A stretch of DNA of 64,000 bases, taken from contig NZ_JAMTCQ010000008.1 in NCBI RefSeq assembly GCF_024171895.1, positions 868,001-932,000 of the forward strand. Direction: 5' to 3'. The translations under genes were made by a program, and so were the position numbers. The notes under the pieces were generated by a model. The model worked only from the letters and a program-made list of their open reading frames with translations. It did no database searches and was not told the DNA's origin. Origin of the DNA: Prauserella halophila (lineage in GTDB: Bacteria; Actinomycetota; Actinomycetes; Mycobacteriales; Pseudonocardiaceae). This document shows, piece by piece, positions 40,480 to 50,676 of this stretch (position 1 is the stretch's first letter; every line of letters begins with the position of its first letter).

Positions 40480-41592
40480 ATGGGTGAGCCACTGGGCCGC
40501 GATTGGGGTTCGGATTACGATCGCCACCGCGCGATCGATGATGACGAGTGGTTGACCGGCGCCGCCCCACGGCACCGGCAACAGCAGCTGCCGTCCGACG
40601 CGCCCGACCCTGCGGCCGCCCGGCACACCGGCACGAGCGGCCGGCACGCCCTCCCCGATCCCGACGACGTCCCGCCTGCGCCGGACAGCGGCGCGTTCCC
40701 CGACGGCCCCGCATTCCCCGGGAGCGGCGGATTCCCCGACGGCGCCGCATTCCCCGACGGCGCCGCATTCCCCGACGGCGCTGTCACCCCGGACGGCACC
40801 GCCGTCTCCGACAGCGCCGCCACCCCTGCGGAGCCGGAACCCGCCGAACCGGAGTCGACCGGCGACCGGGTCCACACCGACACGACCGTGCGCGACACGG
40901 TCCAGCGCGCACTCGCCGTACACCGCCTGCTCAACGGACAGACGCCACCCTCGCCCGATCCGCTGCCCGCACTGCGCCGGATTCCGCTGCCGGACGTCGA
41001 GCCGCCGCGTACCGACCTGGTCAAGACGCTCGTCAAGCGCCGCTCCTGGGACGTGTTCGCCCACCGCGGTCTGGACCTCGCGGCGCTGAGCGGGCTGCTG
41101 CGGTTCGCGCTCGGCGTGCAGCGGTTCGAACCGGCCTACGGGTCCGAGCACCACCCGATGGGAATGGCGCCGAGCGGCGACGGACTGGACCTGTTGCGGG
41201 CCTACGTCCTGATCCGCGGCACCGACGCCCTCGAGCCGGGCGTGTACCGCTACGAGGCCATGGCGCACGAGCTCGTCCGGCTCACCACGGCCGATCCGGT
41301 GCGGTCACTCCAGCAGGTGTACTGGCAGCCGGAATTCGCCGCGGCGCCGGTCACGATGGCACTGACCACGCAGATGGACGTCGCGTACGAGCGCAAACCG
41401 TTGCGGCACTACCGGACGATGCACGTCGACTCCGGCATCGCGGTGCAGAACGTGTACCTCATCGCGACCGCACTGGGCCTGGCCTGCTGCGCGGTGTCCG
41501 ATTTCGACGACGCCAACCTGTCCCAGCTGCTCGGAGTCCCCGAATCCGAGATCCCGACGATGCTCATTCCGGTCGGCCATCCACCGGAATAG
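40480..41592 (+). CDS. SagB-type nitroreductase-family oxidoreductase
   Basis: 370 residues, ATG with a GGGGAGGTG ribosome site. Residues 1-165 are disordered and Pro/Asp/Ala-rich with a tandem FPDGAA repeat. Residues about 185-370 are an FMN nitroreductase domain of the SagB/ThcOx type: RRSWDVFAHRGLDLAALSGL, MAPSGDGLDLLRAYVLIRGT, GVYRYEAMAHELVRL, HVDSGIAVQNVYLIATALGL and PTMLIPVGHPPE. SagB enzymes oxidise azolines to azoles in RiPP pathways, but no cyclodehydratase or precursor gene is adjacent, so the substrate is open. Confidence 0.8.
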   Translation: MGEPLGRDWGSDYDRHRAIDDDEWLTGAAPRHRQQQLPSDAPDPAAARHTGTSGRHALPDPDDVPPAPDSGAFPDGPAFPGSGGFPDGAAFPDGAAFPDGAVTPDGTAVSDSAATPAEPEPAEPESTGDRVHTDTTVRDTVQRALAVHRLLNGQTPPSPDPLPALRRIPLPDVEPPRTDLVKTLVKRRSWDVFAHRGLDLAALSGLLRFALGVQRFEPAYGSEHHPMGMAPSGDGLDLLRAYVLIRGTDALEPGVYRYEAMAHELVRLTTADPVRSLQQVYWQPEFAAAPVTMALTTQMDVAYERKPLRHYRTMHVDSGIAVQNVYLIATALGLACCAVSDFDDANLSQLLGVPESEIPTMLIPVGHPPE

Positions 41593-41749
41593 CGCCTGCG
41601 GCCGTCGTCCCGCCCGCGCCGCCGCGCGGGCGAGACGCCCCGGGGGCCACGCCCCGTCTCCCATCACCCGCCCGAGCGGTCACGCTCCGCGCGGCGATGC
41701 TCGACAGCTGCAACCGGCGTGGCCTCGGGGCGTCCTCACCGGGAGCGGA

Positions 41750-42379
41750 TCAGCCGATGGTGATCGGCGTGGCCGGGTCGGTGATGTCGTAGACCGCGTC
41801 GATGGTCAGCGCGTCACCCTCGTTGACCATCCCGACGCACCAGCTGACGTTCGTCGCCTCGAGCGGCGCGACACCGTCGGGCAACGCGACGTCCGGGGTC
41901 AGGGTGAGCTGGCCGGTGCTGTTGTCGTAGCGGCCCGGCGCGTTGCCGACCGCCTCGAAACTGCACGTGGACGTCGAGACGCTGACGTTGACCTCGCCGA
42001 TCCAGCCGGTCGACACGCCGGTCCCACTGTCGAAAGCGCCGATGTGCAGCTGGTACGGCTGGTCGTTCGGGGTCAGCGACACGTCTCCGAGCGGGCCGGT
42101 GCAGTTCTCGAAGCCCACCGACAGGTCGCCGATGGCCGCGGGAGTGGTGTGGGTACCGCTCGGAATCGCTCCGTCGGCACTCGCCGACGTACAGGTGACC
42201 TCGGTATCCGTGTCGCTGTCGGCGAACGTGACGTCGGAGGCGGTGGCGGCCACCGTTCCATCGGCGTTCGGGTTGGTGACGGTGATGTCCTGTGCCGCGG
42301 ACGCGGCAGGCGCCGCCGCGAGGGCGACGGCCGCCGACAGGGCTAGACCACTCATCAGACCCGGCATACGTGTACGCAT
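41750..42379 (-). CDS. Secreted protein of unknown function
   Basis: 209 residues. A signal peptide (MPGLMSGLALSAAVALAAAP, cleavage near ASA-A-Q) is followed by a beta-rich domain with four cysteines (EVTCTS, FENCTG, STCSFE, SWCVG) likely to form two disulfides. The ATG at 42379 has a GGATGGAG ribosome site. Proteins of this pattern occur as paralogues in actinobacteria without known role. Divergent from no gene; the PucR-type regulator lies upstream on the same strand. Confidence 0.75.
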   Translation of the reverse strand: MRTRMPGLMSGLALSAAVALAAAPAASAAQDITVTNPNADGTVAATASDVTFADSDTDTEVTCTSASADGAIPSGTHTTPAAIGDLSVGFENCTGPLGDVSLTPNDQPYQLHIGAFDSGTGVSTGWIGEVNVSVSTSTCSFEAVGNAPGRYDNSTGQLTLTPDVALPDGVAPLEATNVSWCVGMVNEGDALTIDAVYDITDPATPITIG

Positions 42380-42574
42380 CGAACTCCATCCTTCGTTGGG
42401 CGAAGACTCTTGCTGCGACAACTCGTGCAAGACCGGCCGATCTCGTGGCGATGCCCCGGCGCGCCGGATCGCCGCATGCGACGCTAAGCCGGTCGGATCG
42501 GGCGGAACAAGACATTCATGCCCCGCCGCGCTCAGCGCTCACCGGGGACACAACTTTTCCGGTTCCCGTTGTCA

Positions 42575-43828
42575 TCACCCGACGAATCCGGCGCCGCCGT
42601 TGCCTCCGGTGCGATCGCCGTCGCCGAGGCTGTACACCGCCAGCTCGAGCTCGAACCGCGCCCTGGGGTCGCGGAGTCGTTCGCCGAACGCGTCCTCGAT
42701 CCGCCGCATGCGGTACCGGACGGTCTGCGGGTGCAGGCCCAGCCGCTGCGCCACTGCGTGGGCGTTGCCCTGTTCCTCGAGCCAGGCCCGCAGCGTCTCG
42801 ATCGTGCGGACCCGTTGCCGTTCGGTGAGCGCCGACAGTGGTTCGAACAACCGTCGGCGCAGCTGGGAGGTGACGGCATCGGTGGTCCGCAGCAGCAGTT
42901 CCGGCAACCAGTCCTCGGCCCAGACGACGAGGTCCTCGGCCGGTACCGCACCGTCGCCCGCGAGGGCCAGGGCGCGCCGCGCGAGCCGCAGCGAGTCCGC
43001 CGCGGCGAACGGATCCACCGGTACTCCGATCGCCACGGCACCGCAGACCAACGACGACTGCAGCCGGGCGGCCTCCTCGGTCGTCACCGCGGCGGGTGCG
43101 AGCAGGAACGGGCTCGTACCGGTCAGGTCGGCCAGCATCTCGCCGGGGATCTCGTCCGGCGACGGCCACACCGGAGGCGACAACGCGATCGCGGTCACGG
43201 TCTCGGGCACCGGCCAGCGGGCGAGCCGGGCCAGGTCCTCCACGTCGGCGCGGGCGACCGAGCGCCCACCGGCCAGCAACCGGACCAGTCTGCGCCGCGC
43301 CGCCATCACCGGATCGGCCGGCTCCGATTTCGCCTCGCGGTAACCGTCGAGTGCCACCGACGACAGTTCGTCCATCAGCGCCAGCATCCGGTCGGCCAGC
43401 TGCGACATGACGGCCGAGGAGAAGCCACTGCGCCTGCCCAGGCGCATGATCCGCCGCCACGCCACCCGCACGCCGATGCGATAGGCATGCTGCAACGTGT
43501 CGAGACTGCGTCCCTCGTGCAGTTCCTGCCTGCCGATCCGGCGGTGCACCTCGTGCCCGTCCCGCGGGGCGGACTCGGGCGAGGCCGTGGGGGCAGACGC
43601 CGCGGCCGGCTCCCCGAGCCGGTCGACGAACAGCGCGATCGCGTGCCGCACGCCGTCGGTCATCCACCGGCCGTAGGGGCCGTCGAACGAACCCTGATAC
43701 TCGGGGATCGCCGCACGGATCTCCGCGATGATCTCGCCCGCGACGTCCTCCAGCTCGGGTCGCATGATCCCGCCGAGCCCCCGCAACAGACCCGGCTCCG
43801 ACGCTTCTCCTGCACGGTGAGCGCACAC
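42575..43828 (-). CDS. PucR-type helix-turn-helix regulator
   Basis: 417 residues. The C-terminal HTH of the PucR/CdaR type is clear: TIETLRAWLEEQGNAHAVAQ, RLGLHPQTVRYRMRRIEDAF and RFELELAVYSLG. The N-terminal helical domain (RRIGRQELHEGRSLDTLQHA, YRIGVRVAWRRIMRLGRR) is of the RsbRD-like kind; the middle is a GGDEF-like CdaR region. The GTG at 43828 is preferred because GAAGGGAG lies upstream; an ATG at 43765 would remove conserved helix residues. It is not the cognate regulator of the broken pucR locus, and its targets are unknown. Confidence 0.83.
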   Translation of the reverse strand: MCAHRAGEASEPGLLRGLGGIMRPELEDVAGEIIAEIRAAIPEYQGSFDGPYGRWMTDGVRHAIALFVDRLGEPAAASAPTASPESAPRDGHEVHRRIGRQELHEGRSLDTLQHAYRIGVRVAWRRIMRLGRRSGFSSAVMSQLADRMLALMDELSSVALDGYREAKSEPADPVMAARRRLVRLLAGGRSVARADVEDLARLARWPVPETVTAIALSPPVWPSPDEIPGEMLADLTGTSPFLLAPAAVTTEEAARLQSSLVCGAVAIGVPVDPFAAADSLRLARRALALAGDGAVPAEDLVVWAEDWLPELLLRTTDAVTSQLRRRLFEPLSALTERQRVRTIETLRAWLEEQGNAHAVAQRLGLHPQTVRYRMRRIEDAFGERLRDPRARFELELAVYSLGDGDRTGGNGGAGFVG

Positions 43829-44003
43829 GGGCGGCGACAACTCCCTTCCCCACGGTCATCGGAGGGCGGGAGCGAGCACACCACACGAACCGGCGAGGCG
43901 GAAGACCGGTAGCACCGGAGGAACCCCGACGCTCACCCGGGCGGCCCAGTACGACCGGAGGATCCGGCCGGCCTCCCCGTCACGCCGCGATCCGCATTCC
44001 GCG

Positions 44004-44855
44004 TCAGCGGCCGGACTCGAGGGCCCTTCCGAGTGCTTCGACGACCGGCCCGAGCCGCTGCAACGACGCCGGGTCGGTGGTGGCGCACTCGGTCAGCGAG
44101 GCGCCGACGACACGACCCTGCGAGGCGGCGTCGATGGCCGCGACGAGCCCGTCGACGGTGAGCCCGCCCGGTTCGCGGTAGTGCGTGCCGTCGAATGCGG
44201 CCGGGTCGAGGACGTCCAGGTCGACATGGAGGTATACCGGCCCTCCCGCCACGGCGTCGCGTACCGCGGCCGGGTCGGCAGGCGGCGGAACGTGCCGCAC
44301 CAGCCCGTCGGACACGGCACGGCGTTCCTCCGGGTCGAACACCCGCGTGCCGACGAGCACCGCACGCCCGCGCTCGAGTGCCGGACTGGCGTCGAAGTCC
44401 CGATCGACGACGCCGGCCGCCGCGCCGCTGCCGGATCGGCCGCACAGGGCACTCAGCACCATGCCGTGGAACGCCCCCGACGGGGTGCTCGCCGTGGTGT
44501 TGCAGTCCGCGTGCGCGTCGAACCACGCGACGGTCAGCTCCGGCCCGTGGCGCCGGCGCGCGAACCCGACCGGGACCAGATCGACGCCGCAATCACCGCC
44601 GACGGTCAGCACCGGCCCGCCGGGACCCAGTGCCGCCAGCACGGCGTCCCGGTTGTGCACCAGGGCCTGCCGGTGCCCGACACCGTCCACAGTGGCCGTC
44701 GCATCCGGGGACACGGGAACCTCACGCACCTCGGCGTCGAGAACCTCACCGGCGAAGTCGGCGAGGGCGCGGCTCCCCGCGGGCAGCCGTCGCGCCGCGT
44801 CGTCGGAGAACGCGCCCTGCCATTGCGGTACCGCCTGAATCTCCACCAGTGGCAC
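44004..44855 (-). CDS. Arginase/ureohydrolase-family enzyme
   Basis: 283 residues, GTG start. The binuclear Mn site residues are visible: TVGGDCGVDLVP (His is replaced by Cys in the first GGDH motif), WFDAHADCNTTAST (DAHAD), and VYLHVDLDVLDPAAFDG (HxDxDxxDP). GAFHGMVLSAL follows the second motif. The family hydrolyses arginine, agmatine, guanidinobutyrate or formiminoglutamate. The GGDC variant also occurs in an arginase-like actinobacterial subgroup, so the exact substrate is uncertain. Confidence 0.8.
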   Translation of the reverse strand: MPLVEIQAVPQWQGAFSDDAARRLPAGSRALADFAGEVLDAEVREVPVSPDATATVDGVGHRQALVHNRDAVLAALGPGGPVLTVGGDCGVDLVPVGFARRRHGPELTVAWFDAHADCNTTASTPSGAFHGMVLSALCGRSGSGAAAGVVDRDFDASPALERGRAVLVGTRVFDPEERRAVSDGLVRHVPPPADPAAVRDAVAGGPVYLHVDLDVLDPAAFDGTHYREPGGLTVDGLVAAIDAASQGRVVGASLTECATTDPASLQRLGPVVEALGRALESGR

Positions 44856-44943
44856 GGTACTCGACGACGACCGGCGTCACCGGTGCGTCACACCGCGCTC
44901 GACGACACGCTCGCCGCGCTCGGGGTGACGCACCGGCGAGCGG

Positions 44944-47900
44944 TCACTCGAGGACGATCAGCAGGTCTCCGCCCTCGACCTGCTGCACCGGGTTGATGGC
45001 GAGCCGCCGCACCGTGCCACCCGCCGGTGCCGTGATGGTGGCCTCCATCTTCATCGCCTCGATGGTCGCCACCGTGTCACCGGCCTCGATCGCATCGCCC
45101 TCGCCGACCTGCAGCGTGACGACGCCCGCGAACGGCACCGCGATGTGATTCGGGTCGTTCTTGTCGGCCTTCTCCGCGGCGGGCACGTCCGTGGCCACGG
45201 ACCGGTCACGCACCGGGATCGGCCGCATCTGACCGTTCAGTGTGGACATCACGGTGCGCATGCCGCGTTCGTCGGCCTCACCGATCGCCTCGAGCCCGAT
45301 GAACAACCGCACGCCCGGCTCGAGGTCCACCGGGTACTCCTCCCCCGGCCGCAGGCCGTAGAAGAAGTCCTTGCTCGGCAGCACGCTCGTGTCGCCGTAC
45401 GCCTCGCGGTGGGTGTCGAACTCCTTCGTGGGGCCGGCGAACAGCAGCCGGTTCAGCGTGGCCCGCCGGTCCGTGCCGAGCGCCGTGCGATCCTCTTCGG
45501 ACAGCGTCGACTCGGGTTTGGCCTCCGCACGGCCCTCGAGGGCCTTGGTGCGGAAGGGCTCCGGCCAGCCGCCGGGCGGGTCGCCGAGTTCGCCACGCAG
45601 AAAGCCGATGACCGAATCGGGGATGTCGAACTTGCCGGGTTCGGCCTCGAACTCGGCCGGTGCCACGCCCGCGCCCACGAGGTGCAGCGCCAGGTCACCG
45701 ACGACCTTGGACGACGGCGTCACCTTGACGATGTGGCCGAGCATCCGATCCGCGGCGGCGTACATCGCCTCGACCTCTTCGAACCGGTCGCCGAGTCCGA
45801 GCGCCTTGGCCTGCGTGCGGAGGTTGGACAACTGCCCGCCGGGGATCTCGTGGTCGTAGACCCGGCCCGTCGGCGAGGCCGGGCCCGCCTCGAACGGGGC
45901 GTAGATCTTGCGCACGGTCTCCCAGTACGGCTCGAGGTCACCGACCGCCCGCAGGTCCAGTCCGGTCGGCCGCTCGGAGTGGTCGGTCGCCGCGACGATC
46001 GCCGACAGCGACGGCTGCGACGTCGTGCCCGCCATCGACGCGACCGCCCCGTCCACGGCATCGGCGCCCGCGCGGATCGCCGCCAGATACGTGGCGAGCT
46101 GACCGCCCGCGGTGTCGTGCGTGTGGATGTGCACCGGCAGATCGAACTCACGGCGCAGCGCGGTCACCAGTTTCTCGGCGGCGGGTGCGCGCAACAGGCC
46201 CGCCATGTCCTTGATCGCCAGGACGTGCGCGCCCGCGTCGACGATCTGTTCGGCCAGCCGCAGGTAGTAGTCCAGTGTGTACAGTTGCTCGCCCGGATCG
46301 GACAGGTCCGACGTGTAGCACAGCGCCACCTCGGCGACCGACTTCCCGGTCGCGCGCACGGCGTCGATCGCGGGCCGCATCTGCGAGACGTCGTTGAGTG
46401 CGTCGAAGATGCGGAAGATGTCGATCCCGGTCTCCGTGGCCTCCTCGACGAACGCGTCGGTGACCTCGGTGGGGTACGGCGTGTAGCCGACGGTGTTGCG
46501 TCCGCGCAGCAACATCTGCAGGCACACGTTCGGCATCGCCTCCCGCAGCAGCGCGAGGCGCTCCCACGGGTCCTCGGCGAGGAACCGCAGCGCGACGTCG
46601 TAGGTCGCACCGCCCCAGCACTCCACCGACAGCAGCTGCGGCAGCGTGTGCGCCACGACCGGCGCGATCGCCGTCAGGTCCTTCGTGCGCACGCGCGTGG
46701 CCAGCAGCGACTGGTGGGCATCGCGGAACGTCGTGTCGGTGACGCCGACCGTGCCGGACGTGCGCATCCACTGCGCGAAGCCCTCGGGACCGAGCTCGGT
46801 GAGCTTCTGCTTCGACCCCGCGGGCGGCGCGCCCTGCGGCAGGGACGGGATCTTGCTCTCCGGGTCGACGAGCCGCGGGCGCTCACCGTGCGGCTTGTTG
46901 ACCGTGACGTCGGCGAGGTAGGTCAGCAGCCGGGTGCCGCGGTCGGCGGAGTGGCGCGCGGTGAGCAGGTGCGGCCGCTCCTCGATGAAGGCGGTGGTGA
47001 CCCGGCCTGCCTGGAAGTCCGGATCGTCCAGCACGGCCTGCAGGAACGGGATGTTCGTCGCGACGCCGCGAATCCGGAACTCGGCGAGCGCGCGGCGGGC
47101 ACGGCCCACCGCGGTGTCGAACGTCCGCCCGCGGCACGTGAGCTTCACGAGCATCGAGTCGAAGTGGGCGCTGATCTCGGTGCCGGAGAACGCGGTGCCG
47201 CCGTCCAGGCGGATGCCCGATCCACCCGGGGACCGGTAGGCACTGATCATGCCGGTGTCCGGGCGGAACCCATTGGTCGGATCCTCCGTCGTGATCCGGC
47301 ACTGCATCGCCGCACCACGCAGGTAGATCGCCTCCTGCGACAACCCGAGGTCCGGCAGCCGCGCACCCGCGGCGATGCGCAGCTGCGACTGCACCAGGTC
47401 GACGTCGGTGACCTCCTCGGTCACCGTGTGCTCCACCTGGATACGCGGGTTCATCTCGATGAAGACGTGGTTGCCGCTGCGGTCGACCAAAAACTCGACG
47501 GTGCCAGCGTTGCGATAGCCCATCTGCCGGGCGAGCTTCACCGCATCGCTACAGATCCGCTCCCGCAGGTCCGGATCGAGGTTCGGTGCGGGCGCCAGCT
47601 CGATGACCTTCTGGTGCCTGCGCTGCACCGAACAGTCGCGCTCGTAGAGATGGATGACGTCGTCGCCGCCGTCGGCGAGGACCTGCACCTCGATGTGCCG
47701 CGGCTCGACGACCGCCTGCTCGAGGAACACGGTCGCGTCGCCGAACGCCGACTCCGCCTCGCGGGACGCCGCCTCGATGGCCTCCCGCAGCTGCGCCGGC
47801 GCCTCGACGCGCCGCATCCCGCGGCCACCGCCGCCGGCGACGGCCTTGACGAACACCGGGAACGTCAGCCCCTCGGCAGCCGTGACCAGCTCGTCGACGT

Positions 47901-48318
47901 CCGCGGACGGGGCCGAGGAGCCGAGCACGGGAACACCGGCCTCGCGCGCGGCCGCGACGGCGCGCGCCTTGTTGCCGGTCAGCTCGAGTGTCTCGGCGTC
48001 CGGGCCGACGAACGTGATGCCCGCCTCCTCGCACGCGCGCGCGAGGTCGGGATTCTCGGACAGGAAGCCGTACCCCGGGTAGACGGCGTCGGCACCGGCG
48101 CGCTGCGCCGCGCGGACGACCTCGTCGACGGACAGGTACGCCCGTACCGGATGCCCCGGCTCGCCGATCTCGTACGCCTCGTCGGCCTTCAGTCGGTGCA
48201 GCGAGTTGCGGTCCTCGCGGGGAAACACTGCCACGGTCCCCGCGCCCAGCTCGTAGGCAGCGCGGAACGCGCGGATGGCGATCTCGCCACGATTGGCGAC
48301 GAGCACTTTGCGGAACAT
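44944..48318 (-). CDS. pyc: Pyruvate carboxylase
   Basis: 1124 residues, normal for the single-chain enzyme. The biotin carboxylase domain (1-460: MFRKVLVANRGEIAIRAFRA, KAVAGGGGRGMRRVE, FIEMNPRIQVEHTVTEEVTD), carboxyltransferase domain (about 520-800: GVTDTTFRDAHQSLLATRVR, ECWGGATYDVALRFLAEDPW, LAIKDMAGLLR, HIHTHDTAGG) and C-terminal biotinyl domain (VATIEAMKMEATITAPAGG, biotin Lys in AMKM) are all intact. It makes oxaloacetate from pyruvate and bicarbonate, replenishing the TCA cycle. ATG at 48318 with GGAAGGA upstream. Confidence 0.97.
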   Translation of the reverse strand: MFRKVLVANRGEIAIRAFRAAYELGAGTVAVFPREDRNSLHRLKADEAYEIGEPGHPVRAYLSVDEVVRAAQRAGADAVYPGYGFLSENPDLARACEEAGITFVGPDAETLELTGNKARAVAAAREAGVPVLGSSAPSADVDELVTAAEGLTFPVFVKAVAGGGGRGMRRVEAPAQLREAIEAASREAESAFGDATVFLEQAVVEPRHIEVQVLADGGDDVIHLYERDCSVQRRHQKVIELAPAPNLDPDLRERICSDAVKLARQMGYRNAGTVEFLVDRSGNHVFIEMNPRIQVEHTVTEEVTDVDLVQSQLRIAAGARLPDLGLSQEAIYLRGAAMQCRITTEDPTNGFRPDTGMISAYRSPGGSGIRLDGGTAFSGTEISAHFDSMLVKLTCRGRTFDTAVGRARRALAEFRIRGVATNIPFLQAVLDDPDFQAGRVTTAFIEERPHLLTARHSADRGTRLLTYLADVTVNKPHGERPRLVDPESKIPSLPQGAPPAGSKQKLTELGPEGFAQWMRTSGTVGVTDTTFRDAHQSLLATRVRTKDLTAIAPVVAHTLPQLLSVECWGGATYDVALRFLAEDPWERLALLREAMPNVCLQMLLRGRNTVGYTPYPTEVTDAFVEEATETGIDIFRIFDALNDVSQMRPAIDAVRATGKSVAEVALCYTSDLSDPGEQLYTLDYYLRLAEQIVDAGAHVLAIKDMAGLLRAPAAEKLVTALRREFDLPVHIHTHDTAGGQLATYLAAIRAGADAVDGAVASMAGTTSQPSLSAIVAATDHSERPTGLDLRAVGDLEPYWETVRKIYAPFEAGPASPTGRVYDHEIPGGQLSNLRTQAKALGLGDRFEEVEAMYAAADRMLGHIVKVTPSSKVVGDLALHLVGAGVAPAEFEAEPGKFDIPDSVIGFLRGELGDPPGGWPEPFRTKALEGRAEAKPESTLSEEDRTALGTDRRATLNRLLFAGPTKEFDTHREAYGDTSVLPSKDFFYGLRPGEEYPVDLEPGVRLFIGLEAIGEADERGMRTVMSTLNGQMRPIPVRDRSVATDVPAAEKADKNDPNHIAVPFAGVVTLQVGEGDAIEAGDTVATIEAMKMEATITAPAGGTVRRLAINPVQQVEGGDLLIVLE

Positions 48319-48434
48319 TCCCGGTCCTTCCGTCCCTCGGATCGGTCGCGTGGCACGTTACCCCGTATCTCCCGCCCTATGGGAGATCCTTCCCATGCCT
48401 CGGGAAGGTGGGATCTGGACCACCCGGGGCGAGA

Positions 48435-50591
48435 CTAGGACTTCTCCAGGTACTCGGCCCGTTCGGAGTCGATGACCTCGGCGACCATACGGGCGAGGCC
48501 GGGGCTCCCGGCGAGTTCCGGGTCGGCGTCGACGACCTGCTGCGCGACGGTGCGTGCCCGCGCGATCACGTCCTCGTCGTCGAGCAGCGACAGCAGCTTG
48601 AGCGCCGACTTCGTCCCGGACTGCGCCGCGCCGAGGATGTCGCCCTCCCTGCGCAGTTCGAGATCCAGCTTCGACAGCTCGAACCCGTCGATCGTCGATT
48701 CCACCGCGGCGAGCCGCTGCCGCGTGCTCGTGCCGTCCGGCACCTCGGTCACGAGCAGGCACAGTCCCGGTTCGGCGCCCCGGCCGACCCGCCCGCGCAA
48801 CTGGTGCAGCTGACTGACGCCGAACCGCTCGGCGTCCATGATCACCATGACGGTCGCGTTCGGCACGTTCACACCGACCTCGACGACCGTCGTCGCGACG
48901 AGCACGTCGACCTCCCCCGCCGCGAACGCGCGCATGACGGAGTCCTTGTCCTCGGTCGGCTGCCTGCCGTGCAGGACACCGATCCGCAGTCCGTGCAGCG
49001 GCCCCTGTTCGAGCATCGGCACGAGGTCGAGGACGGCGATCGGCGGGCGGCGGCCACCGGTGTCACCCGGCGGTTCGTCGCCGATCCGCGGGCACACGAC
49101 GTAAGCCTGCCTGCCCTTGCCGACCTCCTCGGCGACCCGATGCCACGCCCGGTCCAGCCACGACGGCTTCTCGGCGACCGGCACGACGTTCGTACCGATC
49201 GGCGACCGACCCGACGGCAGCTGACGCAGCGCCGACGTCTCCAGATCGCCGTAGACCGTCATCGCGACGGTGCGCGGGATCGGGGTCGCCGTCATGACCA
49301 GCACGTGCGGGCTGGTGCCGTCGGCACCGCGCGTGCGCAGCGCGTCCCGCTGTTCGACGCCGAAGCGGTGCTGCTCGTCCACGACGGCCAGCGCCAGATC
49401 GGCGAACGTCACGTGGTCCTGGATCAGCGCGTGCGTGCCGACGACGATCCCCGCCTCGCCGGAGGCCGCCTCGAGCAGCGCCTGCTTGCGTTCCTTCGCA
49501 CCCATCGATCCGGTGAGCAGCGTCACCTTCGTCGCGGACTCGGCCGCGCCGAGTTCGCCCGCCGTACCGAGGTCGCCGAGCAGCTCCCGCAACGACCGCG
49601 CGTGCTGGGCCGCCAGGACCTCCGTCGGCGCCAGCATCGCCGCCTGCCTGCCCGCGTCGACGACCTGCAGCATCGCCCGCAACGCCACGATCGTCTTACC
49701 GCTGCCGACCTCGCCCTGCAGCAACCGGTTCATCGGATGCGCGGTCGCCAGGTCGGCCGCGATCGCCTCGCCGACGTCACGCTGCCCTTCGGTGAGCTCG
49801 AACGGCAGCCGCTCGTCGAACGCCGCCGCGATGCCGCCGCCTGCCTGCGGGCAGGCGCGCGCCGGATCGCTCACCTCGATCTGCCTGCGCTGGGCGAAGA
49901 TCAGCTGGATCGACAGCGCCTCGTCCCATTTGAGCCGCTCGCGCGCGGCATCGAGCTCCTCCTGGCTCTCCGGCCGGTGGATCCGGCGCAGCGCGGTGTC
50001 GAGGTCGGTGAGGCCGTGTTCGGCGCACATCACCTCCGGCAGCGGGTCGTCGACGGCGTCGAGCGTGTCGAGCACCTGCCGCACCGCACGCGAAACCACC
50101 CACGACGTGATCCCCGCCGCCGCCGGGTACACCGGGATGATCTGCTTCACGAAACTGTCCACCGTGGACGAGCTGTCGTCGTCATCGTCGAACAGCTCGT
50201 ATTCCGGATTGGACAGCTGCAGGTTGCTGCGGAAAGCCGACACCTTGCCCGCGAAGAGCCCGCTCCTGCCGGGCCGCAGCTCCTTCTCCCGCCATTCCTG
50301 GCCGAAGAAGGCACACGACATGCGGCGGCTGCCGTCGGTGAGCACGACCTCGAGAATCTGCCCCTTGCGGTTCTTCATGGGACGCCGCTTGGTCGATTCG
50401 ATCCGCGCCAGCACCGTGGCGTACTCGCCGAGTTCCAGGCCCACGATGTCGGTGAGTTCGCCGCGGTGTGCATACCGGCGCGGGTAGTGCCGCAGCAGAT
50501 CCGCGACCGTGTGCAGATTCAGCGACGTGGCGAGCGCCTTCGCCGTCTTGGCACCCAGTACCTCGGAAAGCCTGCCGGCCGTCGTCGTCAT
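48435..50591 (-). CDS. recG: ATP-dependent DNA helicase RecG
   Basis: 718 residues. OB-fold wedge domain at the N-terminus ([18 protein letters not shown]), helicase motifs [19 protein letters not shown] (Walker A), [20 protein letters not shown] (DEQH), [40 protein letters not shown] and [20 protein letters not shown]. RecG remodels replication forks and Holliday junctions. I chose the ATG at 50591 ([20 protein letters not shown]), which matches usual N-termini. An 85-base gap separates it from the upstream DAK2 gene on the same strand. Confidence 0.96.
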   Translation of the reverse strand: MTTTAGRLSEVLGAKTAKALATSLNLHTVADLLRHYPRRYAHRGELTDIVGLELGEYATVLARIESTKRRPMKNRKGQILEVVLTDGSRRMSCAFFGQEWREKELRPGRSGLFAGKVSAFRSNLQLSNPEYELFDDDDDSSSTVDSFVKQIIPVYPAAAGITSWVVSRAVRQVLDTLDAVDDPLPEVMCAEHGLTDLDTALRRIHRPESQEELDAARERLKWDEALSIQLIFAQRRQIEVSDPARACPQAGGGIAAAFDERLPFELTEGQRDVGEAIAADLATAHPMNRLLQGEVGSGKTIVALRAMLQVVDAGRQAAMLAPTEVLAAQHARSLRELLGDLGTAGELGAAESATKVTLLTGSMGAKERKQALLEAASGEAGIVVGTHALIQDHVTFADLALAVVDEQHRFGVEQRDALRTRGADGTSPHVLVMTATPIPRTVAMTVYGDLETSALRQLPSGRSPIGTNVVPVAEKPSWLDRAWHRVAEEVGKGRQAYVVCPRIGDEPPGDTGGRRPPIAVLDLVPMLEQGPLHGLRIGVLHGRQPTEDKDSVMRAFAAGEVDVLVATTVVEVGVNVPNATVMVIMDAERFGVSQLHQLRGRVGRGAEPGLCLLVTEVPDGTSTRQRLAAVESTIDGFELSKLDLELRREGDILGAAQSGTKSALKLLSLLDDEDVIARARTVAQQVVDADPELAGSPGLARMVAEVIDSERAEYLEKS

Positions 50592-50676
50592 GTCACTCGC
50601 CTGCCGTTCTCGCCCTGTCCCGCACATCCACACTCCACGGCGGCACGTCCGCCGCTCCGCCGACCCGGCACCCGGT

